Below are positions 10,796 through 21,589 of a stretch of DNA of 64,000 nucleotides, piece by piece. Location of the stretch: contig NC_046677.1 in the NCBI RefSeq assembly GCF_003369915.1, positions 3,720,001 to 3,784,000 of the forward strand. The letters are read 5' to 3'. The notes under the pieces are model-generated. The model was given only the letters and a program-made list of their open reading frames with translations, was not told where the DNA came from and made no database searches. The DNA comes from Drosophila miranda (lineage: Eukaryota > Arthropoda > Insecta > Diptera > Drosophilidae). Every line of letters begins with the position of its first letter. Within the stretch, counting starts at the first letter, position 1. The translations under genes and the position numbers were made by a program.

Positions 10796-11518
10796 ACGGG
10801 GATAACGTACAATTACAATTAGATGTTAAGCTTTAAACAGCGTACAAACAGTGATGGAGGAGGAGTTTAGCTAATCAGGAAAATCAGGATCAGGAGTTGA
10901 AGAGTGCATTGAAAGTTTGGAAACTGTTAATTTGGTTCTTCCAGCATCTTTTTCGTCTAGCTGATAAGTCTTAACTTAATATTGTATAACTATTACAATT
11001 ATTGTTTACTTAATACCAATATATTTATAGTCTAGGCAGTATAAACATAAGCCCGGATGAAATCGATGAATCGCAAGTGTGTAGCAGAGGAGAAAGCTAA
11101 AGTTTTATAACTATTTTTTCTATAAATATGCCAAACAAAAGAAAAACTAAAAAAATGAGCAAAAATATAATTGAAAAAAGGGAAATACATATCTATTTGA
11201 ACTCTTTATTGTTGTCATTGATGCCGAAGAACCCAGAACTGAGTGTGGTCTCGGTTTATATTTCGTTCGTGCAAATGTCTGTAGCAGGCGGAAGAAAACT
11301 ATAAGTATCCACGGACAGCGAATACGTGGATCAAATTGATTTGAATTCTAAGAATTCCATTGAACACTATTAAAGGTTTGAATGGATAGCCACTTGTTTT
11401 TATTTTTTTTTATTTATTTATTCTGCGAATAACGATCACATTGCATGCAGGGATAAAATATGTATAAATCATGGTATACTGATAACGAGGATATATGTAT
11501 ATATGTTTTCGAATTGCA
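10796..11518. other. 3' regions of two convergent genes
   Basis: Holds the 3' untranslated regions of the transporter (+) and the FAM210-like gene (-). Overlapping TTTATT motifs at 11413-11422 are poly(A) signals (AATAAA) for the minus-strand gene. No open frame of interest. Confidence 0.6.
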
Positions 11519-12612
11519 CTAAGTGCTGTTAGATTTTGACTTCAGGAATCCCTTTGAGCGCAGAAAGCGGACAATAAATGGAGTGGCGCCTAACGTAATG
11601 CTTATTCTGGCAGGAGCAAAAACTTTGTGAACGGCATAGGCCACCACAAAGGTGCTGCCAGTGGCCACCTTCTCCGCAATCGCAGTTGAGGTGATTCCGA
11701 GGAATTCCAGAACGGGCACCAAATTTATTCCACTGAAAGGAAGGAAAACCACATTAGTTGGTGTGTTTTTAGTGCCTTAAAGAACAAGTTAGTTAGCAGG
11801 CAAATGCAAATGAGCGAGTGATTACCGCCTTACCTGGACACCAGTATATAGAAGCCTCCAAGCGAAATCAAAGAGATGCCCACATGGAATGTTATTATGG
11901 TAGTGCCATACTCCTTGAACGCCTGCTTCAGTTTCTCTTTTTTTGTCAATTTAGCTTCCGTTGGGAGATCTTTTGTTGTTGAACTCGCCGGCGGTGGAGT
12001 CGTTTCGGAAGAGGGTGGCGCAGAATGTGTACTATAGTTGCGCCGGGTAGAAACGCCTACAGAACATGAGCCACGCATGCGAGCGATTTTGTTTTATGAT
12101 CATCATTAGAAATGTCCCGAATGAAATATCAAATATGTACAACTAGTAAGTTAGTAAGCGCCTGCTGGCATGCAAGTAGTCATTCAATTTAAACAACAGA
12201 TTGAAGGATGCTCACCTCTGCTGGTTCCAAGGGTTGCATTCTGATCGTAGCTTCCCCAATCTGCACGAGCGATATCACGAAGAGAGCTGTAATGGGAGCT
12301 ATGGAGGTTCTGCGATGTAAACTTATATTCCTGCGACCACTGCCCTCCAGGCATGTTGAGATGCGAGAACTTGTGCATTCCTCCAAATGGTGTGGGAACA
12401 TTGCTCTGCATCACCGAATTAAGGCTGATGGATCCGAAGCAGTCGTACGACTGGACATGGGGATCCTGGTACCCTGAACCGGACAGGCTGGCGCTGCTGC
12501 TGTTATCCGTGGTAATGTCGATGGTTGAGATGGGCGCCTGTGCCATCATTACTGTGCAAGTGATGTCTCTGGAGCGCTGTGGTGAGAAGCGTGTTGTCTC
12601 AGCAGCATCCAC
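11519..12612 (-). CDS. FAM210/DUF1279-type mitochondrial membrane protein
   Basis: Exons on the minus strand are 12612-12216, 12056-11834 and 11732-11519, joined in phases 1 and 2. The C-terminal domain TKKEKLKQAFKEYG, then TIITFHVGISLISLGGFYIL, then SSGINLVPVLEFLG and a second hydrophobic segment, followed by SKGFLKSK, matches the DUF1279 fold of FAM210A/B proteins. These sit in the mitochondrial inner membrane and affect mitochondrial translation or erythroid haem biology in vertebrates. The fly role is unknown. The long first exon encodes about 132 Ser/Thr/His-rich residues of no known family. An in-frame ATG at 12076-12078, directly upstream of the exon 2 acceptor, would instead give MRGSCSVGVSTRRNYSTHSA, a textbook mitochondrial presequence. 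The gene may have two promoters. The domain call is strong and the N-terminus is uncertain. Confidence 0.8.
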
Positions 12613-14188
12613 GTTGATCGGGAGAGGGAGAGCAGCAGCGGCGGCATAATTTTGTATTTTAGAGCTCGTATGAAAAGGTTGAACGGCTATATAAGCAGTA
12701 AGGATAATTAATATTCGAAAATATTTTTATTTTAGGGGTACTGCGCAGTTTAGCAGACCAGGGTACAAAGTTCAGCTGAATATACACATGCAGACATATT
12801 ATGTACATACATACATATGTACCTCCTACTTTGTCTGCGAGTTAATTTCAATCTATGACATCTGTCGAGGCTGATTCTATTATCTGCCAACTGATTGTCC
12901 CAATGGACCGTGCGAGTGTATGTGTGTAATGATTTTAAACTTTGTGACCTCTGGACAAGAATCCACTGCCGCTTAACTCACCTGTGTATCTCTTTAAATT
13001 CTGTATTCCGCTGCCAGGTAAGCGTACTGCATACACCAAAGAAGCTTTGCCAGTATTTATAAACATTTTAAGCAATTGACTGAATTAATTACGTGCAAGC
13101 GAAATTGTCACACTGCCAATAGGAAAACAAACGTAAAACGTAAACAACGGCACCCGCTCTCCAGAGTTGTCATAAGGCGGTATTAGAGAGGAGCGATCTT
13201 TGAGTATCGTATGAATTGAATATGGCCATATGACATTAGACTTTGTCACTAACTGTTTGTATTTATTTCCCACGCTCCCAACACGGGGGTCAGGTAAAAT
13301 CGTAGATAAGCTAGAAACTGGAAACATAAGCGAAACACGAATTTTCAGTTTTCATTGTGTCCACGCATACATTAAAATACGCTAGAACAGAAAAAATAGA
13401 AACGTATCAGACGCTAAAAGTTAAAAGAACACACGCAAATGGGTTGCTGGGCTGGCTGGCTCATGACATGATGCGACTCGAGTCGCTGAACGAACGGGAC
13501 GAACGGTTCCTAGAGCCGAAGTCCTGGGACACAATCCAACTAATTCCTTTGGTAGATTTTCGTTGCATGAACAGTTACATCTATATATGGTTATAGCTGT
13601 TAGGCGTTCGACTTGGCCGAGTTAGCTTTTCTCAGCTCAACTGAAAGCCATTCTGACGCATATGCTCTCTCTCGCTCTCACTACATGCTTTTCTCATAGG
13701 TCTGTCTCTGTTTTTGCAGTCAGTCAGGTAGCAAAATCTAATGTCATCGATACGTAGAGTAATGACGTTTGTTACGAAGAATGCTTCTTCAGAAGATGGT
13801 CTCCATCTCTATCCAAATGTTCGGTGTTTTCTTGTAATACAAATATTGAATTAGAAACTCATTTATATACATATGTGAAGATCATGATGTTCCCTGAAAA
13901 TCACTTCCAAAATAATATATATAATTAAACTAAGCAATTCATCCGCAGACGGTGGTTTTGCATGTGAACACATACATCTAAGAAAAAAAGGGAATGGATC
14001 CCTTGTCTGACATTGTCAGGATATTCTAAAGATGATGATAAGTGTGTGGAACCTTACTTGTAATACTAATATTCAATTTCACTTAGCAATTCATCCGCAG
14101 ACGGGTCTGCCTAGATTTAGCAAATCAATGAAAAAGATATGTATATTTGATCAAAATAAAAAGGAAAAACTGTTCAGAGCTGCGCAGA
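12613..14188. other. Non-coding stretch with a small duplicated block
   Basis: No gene supported. A TACATACATATGTACC simple repeat lies near 12800-12822. Two related blocks occur: 13830-13953 (CTTGTAATACAAATATTGAATT ... AAGCAATTCATCCGCAGACGG) and 14055-14105 (CTTGTAATACTAATATTCAATT ... TAGCAATTCATCCGCAGACGG), an imperfect direct repeat about 150-220 bp apart. Confidence 0.5.
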
Positions 14189-14515
14189 CTAGCCCCCCTC
14201 CCCCCTTAACGGGTCGCTGCTGTTTCCGGCTATCAGCTTCACAACACATTTCTGAGTTTGGCGTCCAATCTCTGATTCCACGACCCGAACGTACTTAACT
14301 GGAGGCGCAGTGAAGTGTATATATCGTTCGCTTATGACGCTGTTTGAAATGTACAGTGCCACCCGTTCCCAGTGAGTCTTATCGCAAGAAACATCAACGT
14401 GGCAGGCGGTCCCTTTATGCGTAATCTTAACTCGGTCGGTTAGAAAAATCTTGCCTAGGTCCCCAACATTACTGCGAAGTATATGTTCTGCTTTAACATT
14501 TGACTCCTTCTCCAT
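14189..14515 (-). CDS. Possible gene fragment with discoidin-like (BTBD9 C-terminal type) half-domain
   Basis: A 108-codon frame starts MEKESNVKAEHILRSN. Residues 33-93 read CHVDVSCDKTHWERV, then RYIHFTAPPVKYVRVV, then KCVVKLIAG. This follows the pattern of the F5/8-type-C-like repeats at the C-terminus of BTBD9 proteins (YxxEVSxDxxxWxRV ... FPAxxxRYIRIVG). It is far too short to be a whole protein and has no BTB domain nearby. The tail after KLIAG is Gly/Pro-rich and looks like read-through. It is most likely a duplicated, possibly decaying fragment, or one exon of an unrecognised gene. An exon-like stretch with donor CGGAG|GTAAGA on the same strand near 14940-15010 could belong to it. Confidence 0.35.
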   Translation of the reverse strand: MEKESNVKAEHILRSNVGDLGKIFLTDRVKITHKGTACHVDVSCDKTHWERVALYISNSVISERYIHFTAPPVKYVRVVESEIGRQTQKCVVKLIAGNSSDPLRGEGG

Positions 14516-15599
14516 AAATCAGTAACTTTCGGCGGCGATAGGGTCGAATGTTTTTCCCGACTCGACGAGGCTGGAGGGACCTACCGCATTCGTCAATTGG
14601 GAGAGTGGGAGTCAAGAGTGAAAGACGTACGCACGGGACCAACGACTTAATGGCCACATCCGGATTTTGGCGACTCCATTTCCATTCAAACTGGAATATT
14701 TCATCTTCAAGGGCATAAAAGGTGTCTCGCCGCAGACTTCCTTAATTAATTCCTTCGAGAGAATTTCGAAAGAGTCGTGCTCTCAGGGCTGGGTGCTTCC
14801 CAAGCCCTCAGGTCGCACTATCTCGGACAATTGAAACAACAAAAATAACCGAAAAGGGGACAAACGGACTCTACTCGACAAAAATCTTACATGTACTCCC
14901 CTCAACATAGACGTGGACCAGGTTGAGGTGTCGGTGTCTTACCTCCGACGTAGCCGGTTCAGAATATTTTTAATCTCCCAGCGATGTGCAGCAGTTTTCT
15001 CACTCTCTCGTTTTTGTGGTTTCTCTTCCCCTCATTTAAACCCGCAGGTCAGCTCTAAATGTTCTGCTTTTTCCCCTGATCCTGGTCCTTTTTTTCAAAA
15101 ACCGAACTTCACAACAATTTCTCAGTCAATGGGCTACGCGTTCGCGTGAGCCTCCGTTGCGGGTTTTTTTATCTGATCCCCTTCTTAGCTTATCAAGTTC
15201 TTTCGTGCCACTGATCGCCAGCGTTCTCTTCTATTGCCCTTGGATCAGGTTCAAGGGCATGGGCTGATTTTGGGATGCTGGCTACTCTCTTTTCTTTGGG
15301 GGTGTGGGTGAGTTGGCTGCGGGACTCCGTTATGGGATAAGATCGAAAATCTTCTTTCATAACTGAGTCTGAAAATAATTCCCTAGGCCTATCGACATCT
15401 TCGAACGCAACACGTCAAAAACGTTTGTTTGAATCCTATATCGATGCCCAGAAACGCCTCAGTCTTAAAATGCGAACATGGTTTCCAATTCCAACTTAAT
15501 GGCGAACGGTTAACCCATTGTAGACCAAAGGGGTATTTTAATATGCCACCGAAAATAATGAAAATTGAATCATTTTAGCGCAGTTCAGGTGAAAGATAT
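14516..15599. other. Unresolved stretch with partial coding look on both strands
   Basis: From about 14524 a plus frame reads VTFGGDRVECFSRLDEAGG and stays open to about 14650. On the minus strand 14940-15010 reads EKTAAHRWEIKNILNRLRR before a good donor. Neither can be joined to a recognisable protein. Could be remnants of one or more old genes. Confidence 0.3.
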
Positions 15600-15714
15600 C
15601 GTGGGTTTTTAAGTTCAGAGGAAAGATGGAAAGATTTACCGCCATTTACTTCAAGTCGTTGATATCTGCTTAAATAGAGGAGGATTTGGTGGCCAAGTTG
15701 GTTTTTTCATCGGT

Positions 15715-16000
15715 ATGGGACTGTATATTTCGGTATATTTCAGAGGGTCGGTCATACTGCTCATATGTTATGAAAATACGAATTATTTACACATTTTGAA
15801 AAACAAGTGGTATAGAAACTTCCATACGCAGGTTTTTTGAATTTTCGCTCGCATCGCAGTTACGTGCATAATTTTTTCCAATGGATTGGATTTTAATCCT
15901 TTTCGCTCATTCACTTTCCAACAATTTCTATTTGGCGCGCACCCGTCGGCTCTTTTTGATTGCTTTGAATCGGTAAAGGCTCTCTTTTTCGCTCTCTTTG
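15715..16000 (+). repeat. Dispersed repeat R1, copy 3 (right end) plus adjoining shared block
   Basis: 15715-15790 matches the right end of copy 4 at 16998-17075, including GGTATATTTC, AGGGTCGGTCATACTGCTC and the following ATGAAAATACGAATTATTTAC. 15845-15900 (GTGCATAATTTTTTCCAATGGATTGG, shortened here) resembles 25120-25160, another part of the R1 neighbourhood. Confidence 0.6.
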
Positions 16001-16261
16001 AATCGGGTATGAAGCTGTAGCAACAATAAGTCCCATTCCATACTTTTAAATTATGTACTTTAACTACTGTACTTGAATCGACATATGGTGAGGATTGGAA
16101 CTGCATTTGACAACCATTGAAAAGGAAATTTCCCAACCCAACAAGAAATGTACGTGATGGTCATATTCAGTAGGTGGAGCAGATTCAGAATATTATTCGG
16201 TGAAAATTGGCGCTGTGTGGTATACCACTTTAATACATTCGAAAAGTCGCTAAGGGTGAAT

Positions 16262-16471
16262 ATGCCGCAATTATTGGAGAATATTAACACGACATATCCG
16301 AACATGATGTCCGTGGCCGTTTCTGCCTTCATGCTCTTCAGGTTCTACCATGTTGGTCAGTTTACCGGACCCCAGGGACGAGTATTAAAATTGGTATTGG
16401 AAAATATATATCAAATATATCAAAATAACTTCTTTTTTTTATATATTTGGGTGCCCTTTTTTACAGGTTAA
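16262..16471 (+). CDS. Short hypothetical ORF, uncertain
   Basis: 69 codons starting MPQLLENINTTYPN, then MMSVAVSAFMLFRFYHVGQF, then TGPQGRV. The first 45 residues look protein-like, with a hydrophobic segment. The last 20 are low complexity and probably not translated. It lies between R1 repeat copies, 0.5 kb downstream of a sequence resembling the cta promoter. I do not recognise a family. It could equally be a decayed exon. Confidence 0.25.
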   Translation: MPQLLENINTTYPNMMSVAVSAFMLFRFYHVGQFTGPQGRVLKLVLENIYQIYQNNFFFLYIWVPFFTG

Positions 16472-16554
16472 AATATATCGTACATTAACGGAACCGGTTT
16501 TGGTAAAAAAAAAACTGTTTTCCAACTGAACGACGCGATTTTTTCTTTCGGCCA

Positions 16555-17044
16555 ATGAAAATCGTAAAAAATGCATTGCAAAACAAGTTGTCAGTCTCTG
16601 TTGTAAAGGTATTTCAACGATAATTTTTGGTTCACTGGTTTTTTGTTTAAACCTTTTTTAGACACAATAATTAAAAATATTACTTAAAAGTAGCTAATCT
16701 TGTAGAACATTTATGCGTCAATGGCCTAAAATCATGTGGTCAGAGCTAAGGGTTTTAGTTCATCTCGTCAGTATTATTCAACGGACAAATGATTTTTCTC
16801 TTAAGTTTTATTTGTTTGACAACGGAGCAAGTATTTAAAAAATGGCAGTCAAGTAGAAAATGGATTCATTAATCGGATAAAATTATGTGGGCAGGGCTGA
16901 GGTTTCTATCTAGCTAGTAATATTTGACGGAATATCAAAAACGAAAAGTATGTGTAATAGAACTTGAATTCGGCAGTATATTTACGGTATACTTTTAAAA
17001 TGAGACGGTATATTTTGGTATATTTCGGAGGGTCGGTCACACTG
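16555..17044 (+). repeat. Dispersed repeat R1, copy 4
   Basis: Nearly complete copy with two tandemly related halves. One contains AACATTTATGCGTCAATGG, AAAATCATGTGGTCAGAGCT and ATTATTCAACGGACAAATG. The other contains AAAATTATGTGGGCAGGGCT, TCTATCTAGCTAGTAATATT and GACGGAATATC. Their parallel order suggests an internal duplication of about 160 bp. It ends in the Motif 6 / Motif 1 pair described at 17013-17044. Confidence 0.75.
17013..17044 (+). promoter_or_regulatory. Probable cta core promoter: Motif 6 plus Motif 1 (M1BP)
   Basis: TTTTGGTATATTTC (17013-17026, Ohler Motif 6) is followed by CGGTCACACTG (17034-17044, Ohler Motif 1, bound by M1BP). This spaced pair is typical of TATA-less, broadly expressed Drosophila genes, with initiation at or near Motif 1. 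It lies about 475 bp upstream of the cta start codon, with no intervening acceptor needed. The pair sits at the end of an R1 repeat copy, so the promoter appears to be repeat-borne. Confidence 0.6.
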
Positions 17045-17517
17045 CTCATATGTCATGAAAATGCGAATTATTTACAAATTTTTGGCGATACGTGACGTGA
17101 AAGACGCGTAATAGAATAATTTGATTAAATTATTAATATCAGCGACGGAGCTGTTAATTATGTTGTAAATTGGTGGAGTGCGGTCGTGCACGAGTGTCGA
17201 TTCTTCTTTTTTGGAGAAGTGGTGCAATGCTTATATACAAAATAAAAAGTGCGAACTTTGCCGCGGCGGTTGGTTTGTGGTCGTGGTCAAGATATTGTTT
17301 GGAGATGGCGACGTTACAACCAAACCAATAAACTCGCAACGAATTAGCGATTCTAATTTTAGCGTGTGTAGCAACAATAAGACAATTACAATATCACACA
17401 GAAGGGAAGAAATCAACAACAACTGAACGTTCAGCTGCAGCAGCTGTCTGCATGTGTGAGTGTCTAGCGCGTCCGTGTGTGTGTGTAGAAAGTGTGCACG
17501 TCAGGCGTTGGCTAGCC

Positions 17518-19575
17518 ATGTCCAGAATTACATTGACCACGTTAACACACGCAGGCAGAGGTATCAACAACAGCAGCAGCGATAACAGCAACAACGATAC
17601 CCGCACAGGAACTCTGACACATCTTATGGAAGAGCACCAGTCGAGAGCGGGAGCAGGAGGAGCGACAACGCCTGCGGGCGGACTGATATCAGATGGTGCG
17701 GAACGACTACGACGTCAGGGCAGCCGACTGCAAACCTCGCGCTTTGCCTGCCTACGATGTTGCGGCAACTTTCTCACCTATCTGGTGCGCTTGCGCAGCA
17801 CGCCCGAGGAGCTGGAACAGCGCTACAAATCCAAAGAGATTGATAAGTTTTTGGAGAAGGAGAAACATACATTTCGGCGGCAGGTAAGCTATATTTTGGA
17901 CTTTGAATCGACCAACTGAACCCCAAAAAAGCCCGGAATCCCTATAGTCCCATCCCTATATTGATTGGTCTTTTAATTAGCATGCATGTGCGTATACCCA
18001 AAAACATATTCGACTAAGCTCCCTTCAGCAGATAACCTCTCTGGCAGCAGGCAAAAAAAATTCGTCAACAAAGTTTTCACTTTCCGTTGTTGTGTACCGC
18101 GGGGATTGGCTTTTACTCCGAATGCAGCCTCTGGGTTTTGTTGTTGCATCATTTGATCCAGTCATCAACGAAGTTATACTCATACAAAAGCCATTCAATT
18201 AACTCAATCGTCTGTTTGCTTTTGTTGGTGTGGGGACTTAAATTATTGTCATATGTGGTGCCATTGTCGCCCGTAGTCATGGATATGGTAGTGATAAGTC
18301 TTATTCCAGGTAAAACTGCTGCTGTTGGGTGCTGGGGAGTCTGGCAAGTCAACGTTCCTCAAGCAAATGCGGATCATACACGGCGTCAATTTTGATTCCG
18401 AACTGTTGCGCGAATACCAACATGTGATATACCAAAACGTTATAAGAGGTGCGTAACTGTCTGTGGAAAAGTATATGTACATATGACCAATACTGTTGAT
18501 CCAATCCAATAAACATATTTTTAAGGAATGCAAGTACTGCTAGACGCTCGGGAAAAACTGGACATCTCCTGGGGAAACGATGGCCGCGAGCAGGACGCTA
18601 ACGATGCCAAATTAATGGAATGCAACGCAATAGAGGCACTCAGATTCATGGAATTTGCACCGCTAATACGCCGCCTTTGGCAGGATCGCGGCATTAGAAG
18701 AGCTTACGAAAGACGGCGTGAATTTCAAATTGTAAACGTTTATTGTAGCTTTTATTATTATATATGAATGTTATATTTCTTATCCGGCTCTTTATGCATT
18801 TTGCAGAGCGATTCCGTTAGCTATTTCTTAGACGAAATCGAGCGGCTGGCCAAACCGGATTATGTCCCCACGAACAAAGATATATTGCACTGTCGCAAGG
18901 CAACCAAGGGTGTCTACGAGTTTTGTGTTAAAGTGCAGGTGAGACTCTCTAGACATAGATTTAGTTTGCTTTGCCATGTATTTACGTTGTGAGTTGCAGA
19001 ACATTCCATTTGTGTTTGTCGATGTGGGCGGCCAGCGGACGCAACGCCAGAAGTGGACAAAATGCTTTGATACATCCGTCACGTCAATTATATTCCTTGT
19101 ATCTAGTTCAGAGTTCGATCAGGTTCTTGCCGAAGACAGGTACATATGAACTGTTCCAAATATTAAGCGAATATCAAAGAAAAACTAAATGTTATATTAC
19201 ATTCCAATCTATAGAAAAACCAATCGCCTTGAGGAGTCAAAGAACATATTCGATACCATTGTCAACAATAACACCTTCAAAGGTATTTCAATTATATTAT
19301 TTCTGAACAAAACGGATTTGCTTGAACAGAAAGTACGCAATCCAGAGACTGATATACGCTGGTACTATCCGCAATTTAATGGGAACCCGCACTCCCTTTT
19401 GGACGTCCAAAACTTCATACTGCAAATGTTCATGAGCGTTCGCCGCAGCAGCAGCACCAGTCGGATCTACCATCACTTCACTACTGCCATAGATACGCGG
19501 AACATCAATGTTGTGTTCAATTCGGTCAAAGATACGATATTGCAGCGTAATTTAAATGCTTTGATGCTGCAGTAG
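17518..19575 (+). CDS. cta: G protein alpha subunit, G12/13 class (concertina)
   Basis: Six exons: 17518-17883, 18310-18448, 18526-18731, 18807-18938, 19000-19139 and 19215-19575. All phases close, giving 447 residues. A Ser/Asn/Gly-rich N-terminal extension (1-60) is followed by a Cys-rich RFACLRCCG segment that may be palmitoylated. P-loop GAGESGKST is at 129-137; switch I Arg in CRKATKG is near 267; switch II DVGGQR with catalytic Gln is near 293; base contacts are NKTDLLEQ and FTTAIDTRN; the protein ends [19 protein letters not shown] and SSSEFDQVL match G-alpha-12/13. Concertina relays Fog signals through Mist/Smog to RhoGEF2 and Rho, driving apical constriction at gastrulation. An alternative upstream ATG (17452) would add 22 Cys-rich residues; I prefer 17518. 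In D. melanogaster this gene is heterochromatic with huge introns, whereas here the largest intron is 426 bp. Confidence 0.96.
17884..18309 (+). other. First intron of cta
   Basis: 426 bp from CAG|GTAAGC to TTATTCCAG. No repeat copy or internal gene is seen. The other cta introns are 60-80 bp. Confidence 0.8.
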
Positions 19576-20383
19576 TACTATTCGCAATTCGATCATCTTC
19601 TTTCGGTGTAGTCCTGAACAAGAACCAGAACCAGGTCTAGGGGTTTCGCGCCAGACTGACAATCTTTTTATAGTTATACATACATATGTACACATATACA
19701 AATATGTCGTGTATGCATTTACATATTTACCGCACATATCCATATAACGAACGCAAGTGCCAGCTGTCAGGAATCTTTAATTTTTTAAAGGGCCGCCCCA
19801 ACCCAAATTGTTGTTAACTTTTTAAAATGGTTTAATTATTCATTAATTTTGTATTAAAGGAAATTTTATTATTTTTTAGCATTTACATATAGTATAATCT
19901 ACTTTATTTATGCACAACTGTATATAAATTATTTTGTATGTGTTCGTAATCGCTTCCTGATCCTGCTATCAAACAGACTTCAACGCCATATGCATACATA
20001 AACTAACCAAAAACTGATAATACGTGCTCCCATTTTTTGTATAATGAATTTAGGTAAATTCCTCTATGCCTTTTGCTACAATAACTTTTTACAAGCGAAC
20101 ATATAAATTAGTCGAAAATCGAATATATTGCAGTATATAAAAAGTGAGAGAGAACGAGCCTAATGTTAAGAAGCGCGCTTTCTCATAGAGTAAAGTCAGC
20201 AACGTAACCAACAAATGTACCAATTAAATGAAAACGATCAATATATAATAAATGGAACCAATCGAATTCAAATGTAATTTAAATAAAGATAAATATTTAC
20301 TTATATTTTAGAGTTACAATATTTACCTAACACATGCATAGCCATATTTTAAGTGTATTATTCAGTTGAATTTAAATGCGGAA
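19576..20383 (+). other. 3' untranslated region and downstream DNA of cta
   Basis: AT-rich, with candidate poly(A) signals AATAAA at 20247-20252 and 20282-20287. A TACATACATATGTACACATA simple repeat lies near 19677-19697. No coding frame. Confidence 0.55.
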
Positions 20384-21290
20384 ATGGCTCCAAGCGCAAT
20401 ACTGATCTGTCAGATGCTTTATTTTGGTTTGACTGGATTGGAATCCACTCGGGCTCTTGCGGCCAAGGAGCGTTTAATACTTTATTTGAACATGTTCGAC
20501 GATATTAGAACTGAATAGCAATACTAGAGCAAATTGGGACTCTTCGCAGTTCTGTTTATTTAGGGTCTCTTATCAGACGATTAATCTTGTCTATACCATA
20601 TAAATGATATGGACTTTTCAGAGATATTTTAGAAAAATACGTAGGTATATGTAGGTGTTTTGTATCTATGTCATGGGCTATCGAGATCATTTATAGCTTG
20701 CCTTGTGTTAACCATGACCCGTATGCCACGCCGTGGACTTTATCGCAAGAGAAAACAATTTTGTGTTTCGATTTTGTCCTGTCATCTCACAGTGATGCAA
20801 GTGTATTTTAAGCTTTCTCCACGCCCAGAAAAATCATTCAATCATAGATAATGACCACCTAAACCAGTATGTCATTTTTGCATCAATTCTAGCTGTGCGG
20901 TGGAAGCATTCCTTCCACTCTAAATTAACCATTATAGGACCCTCAACTACAACACACTGCTTAAATTCCTGTCAATGACGTTAATGCAGCCGTTAGACGT
21001 ATAGAACGTACACCTGAATAAGTTGCAGAGCGCAGACATAATTAATATATTGTCAGATATGGACCGTTTTCCGATGAATTTTGTTATTGTTGTGCATGAG
21101 TACCATCAATGCAGACGGAAAAAACTTTCCGCTATTTGTATTTTCCTGTGGTGCCGATTCCAAACTACTTATCGGTGCTACACTGCGTATTGTTTTGAAC
21201 GAAACAACAGACAACTGTTGGTGGTTATTTAAGACCATGCCTGCATGTTATTCGTGCATGGATGGGATGTATTTCATATGAGGAATGGAA
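20384..21290 (+). pseudogene. Cluster of short coding-like fragments, probably an old mobile element or gene
   Basis: A 44-codon frame (20384-20518) reads MAPSAILICQMLYFGLTGLE, then ends FDDIRTE. Around 20709-20810 another frame reads HDPYATPWTLSQEKTILCFD before a stop. At 21090-21240 a third reads INADGKNFPLFVFSCGADSK, then VLNETTDNCWWLFKTMP. The last resembles the central block of MULE-type transposases (NETTDNWxWFxxxL), which is a weak match. Frames are broken by stops and shifts, so if related they are decayed. Confidence 0.35.
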
Positions 21291-21589
21291 TGGAATGAAC
21301 ACCTACTGATCGCTAGATTACTTTAACATAAAAAGGGGTATACGCAGTTTCTCAATCAAACACACGCATTAAATAGGATAAAAACCAGGGTGCCCACAGC
21401 CGGTAACATCAACGAACCGGAAATCCCATCCATTTTTCCAAGAGACCAACAAATTATGGGATGCATACATTTTTGATAAACGACGATAAATCTCAAAATT
21501 CAAAGAAATGCTGCAAACAAAATTAAACACTCAATTTTTCTTATATATTTACTTTAAAAACTGTTTTTTTACTGAACATTATCTTGTTA

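Noticed and set aside
17452..17517. Upstream in-frame ATG extending cta by 22 residues
   Set aside because: The added peptide (MCECLARPCVCVESVHV) is translated from GT-repeat sequence. The ATG at 17518 starts a more typical sequence. It cannot be excluded without transcript or protein data.
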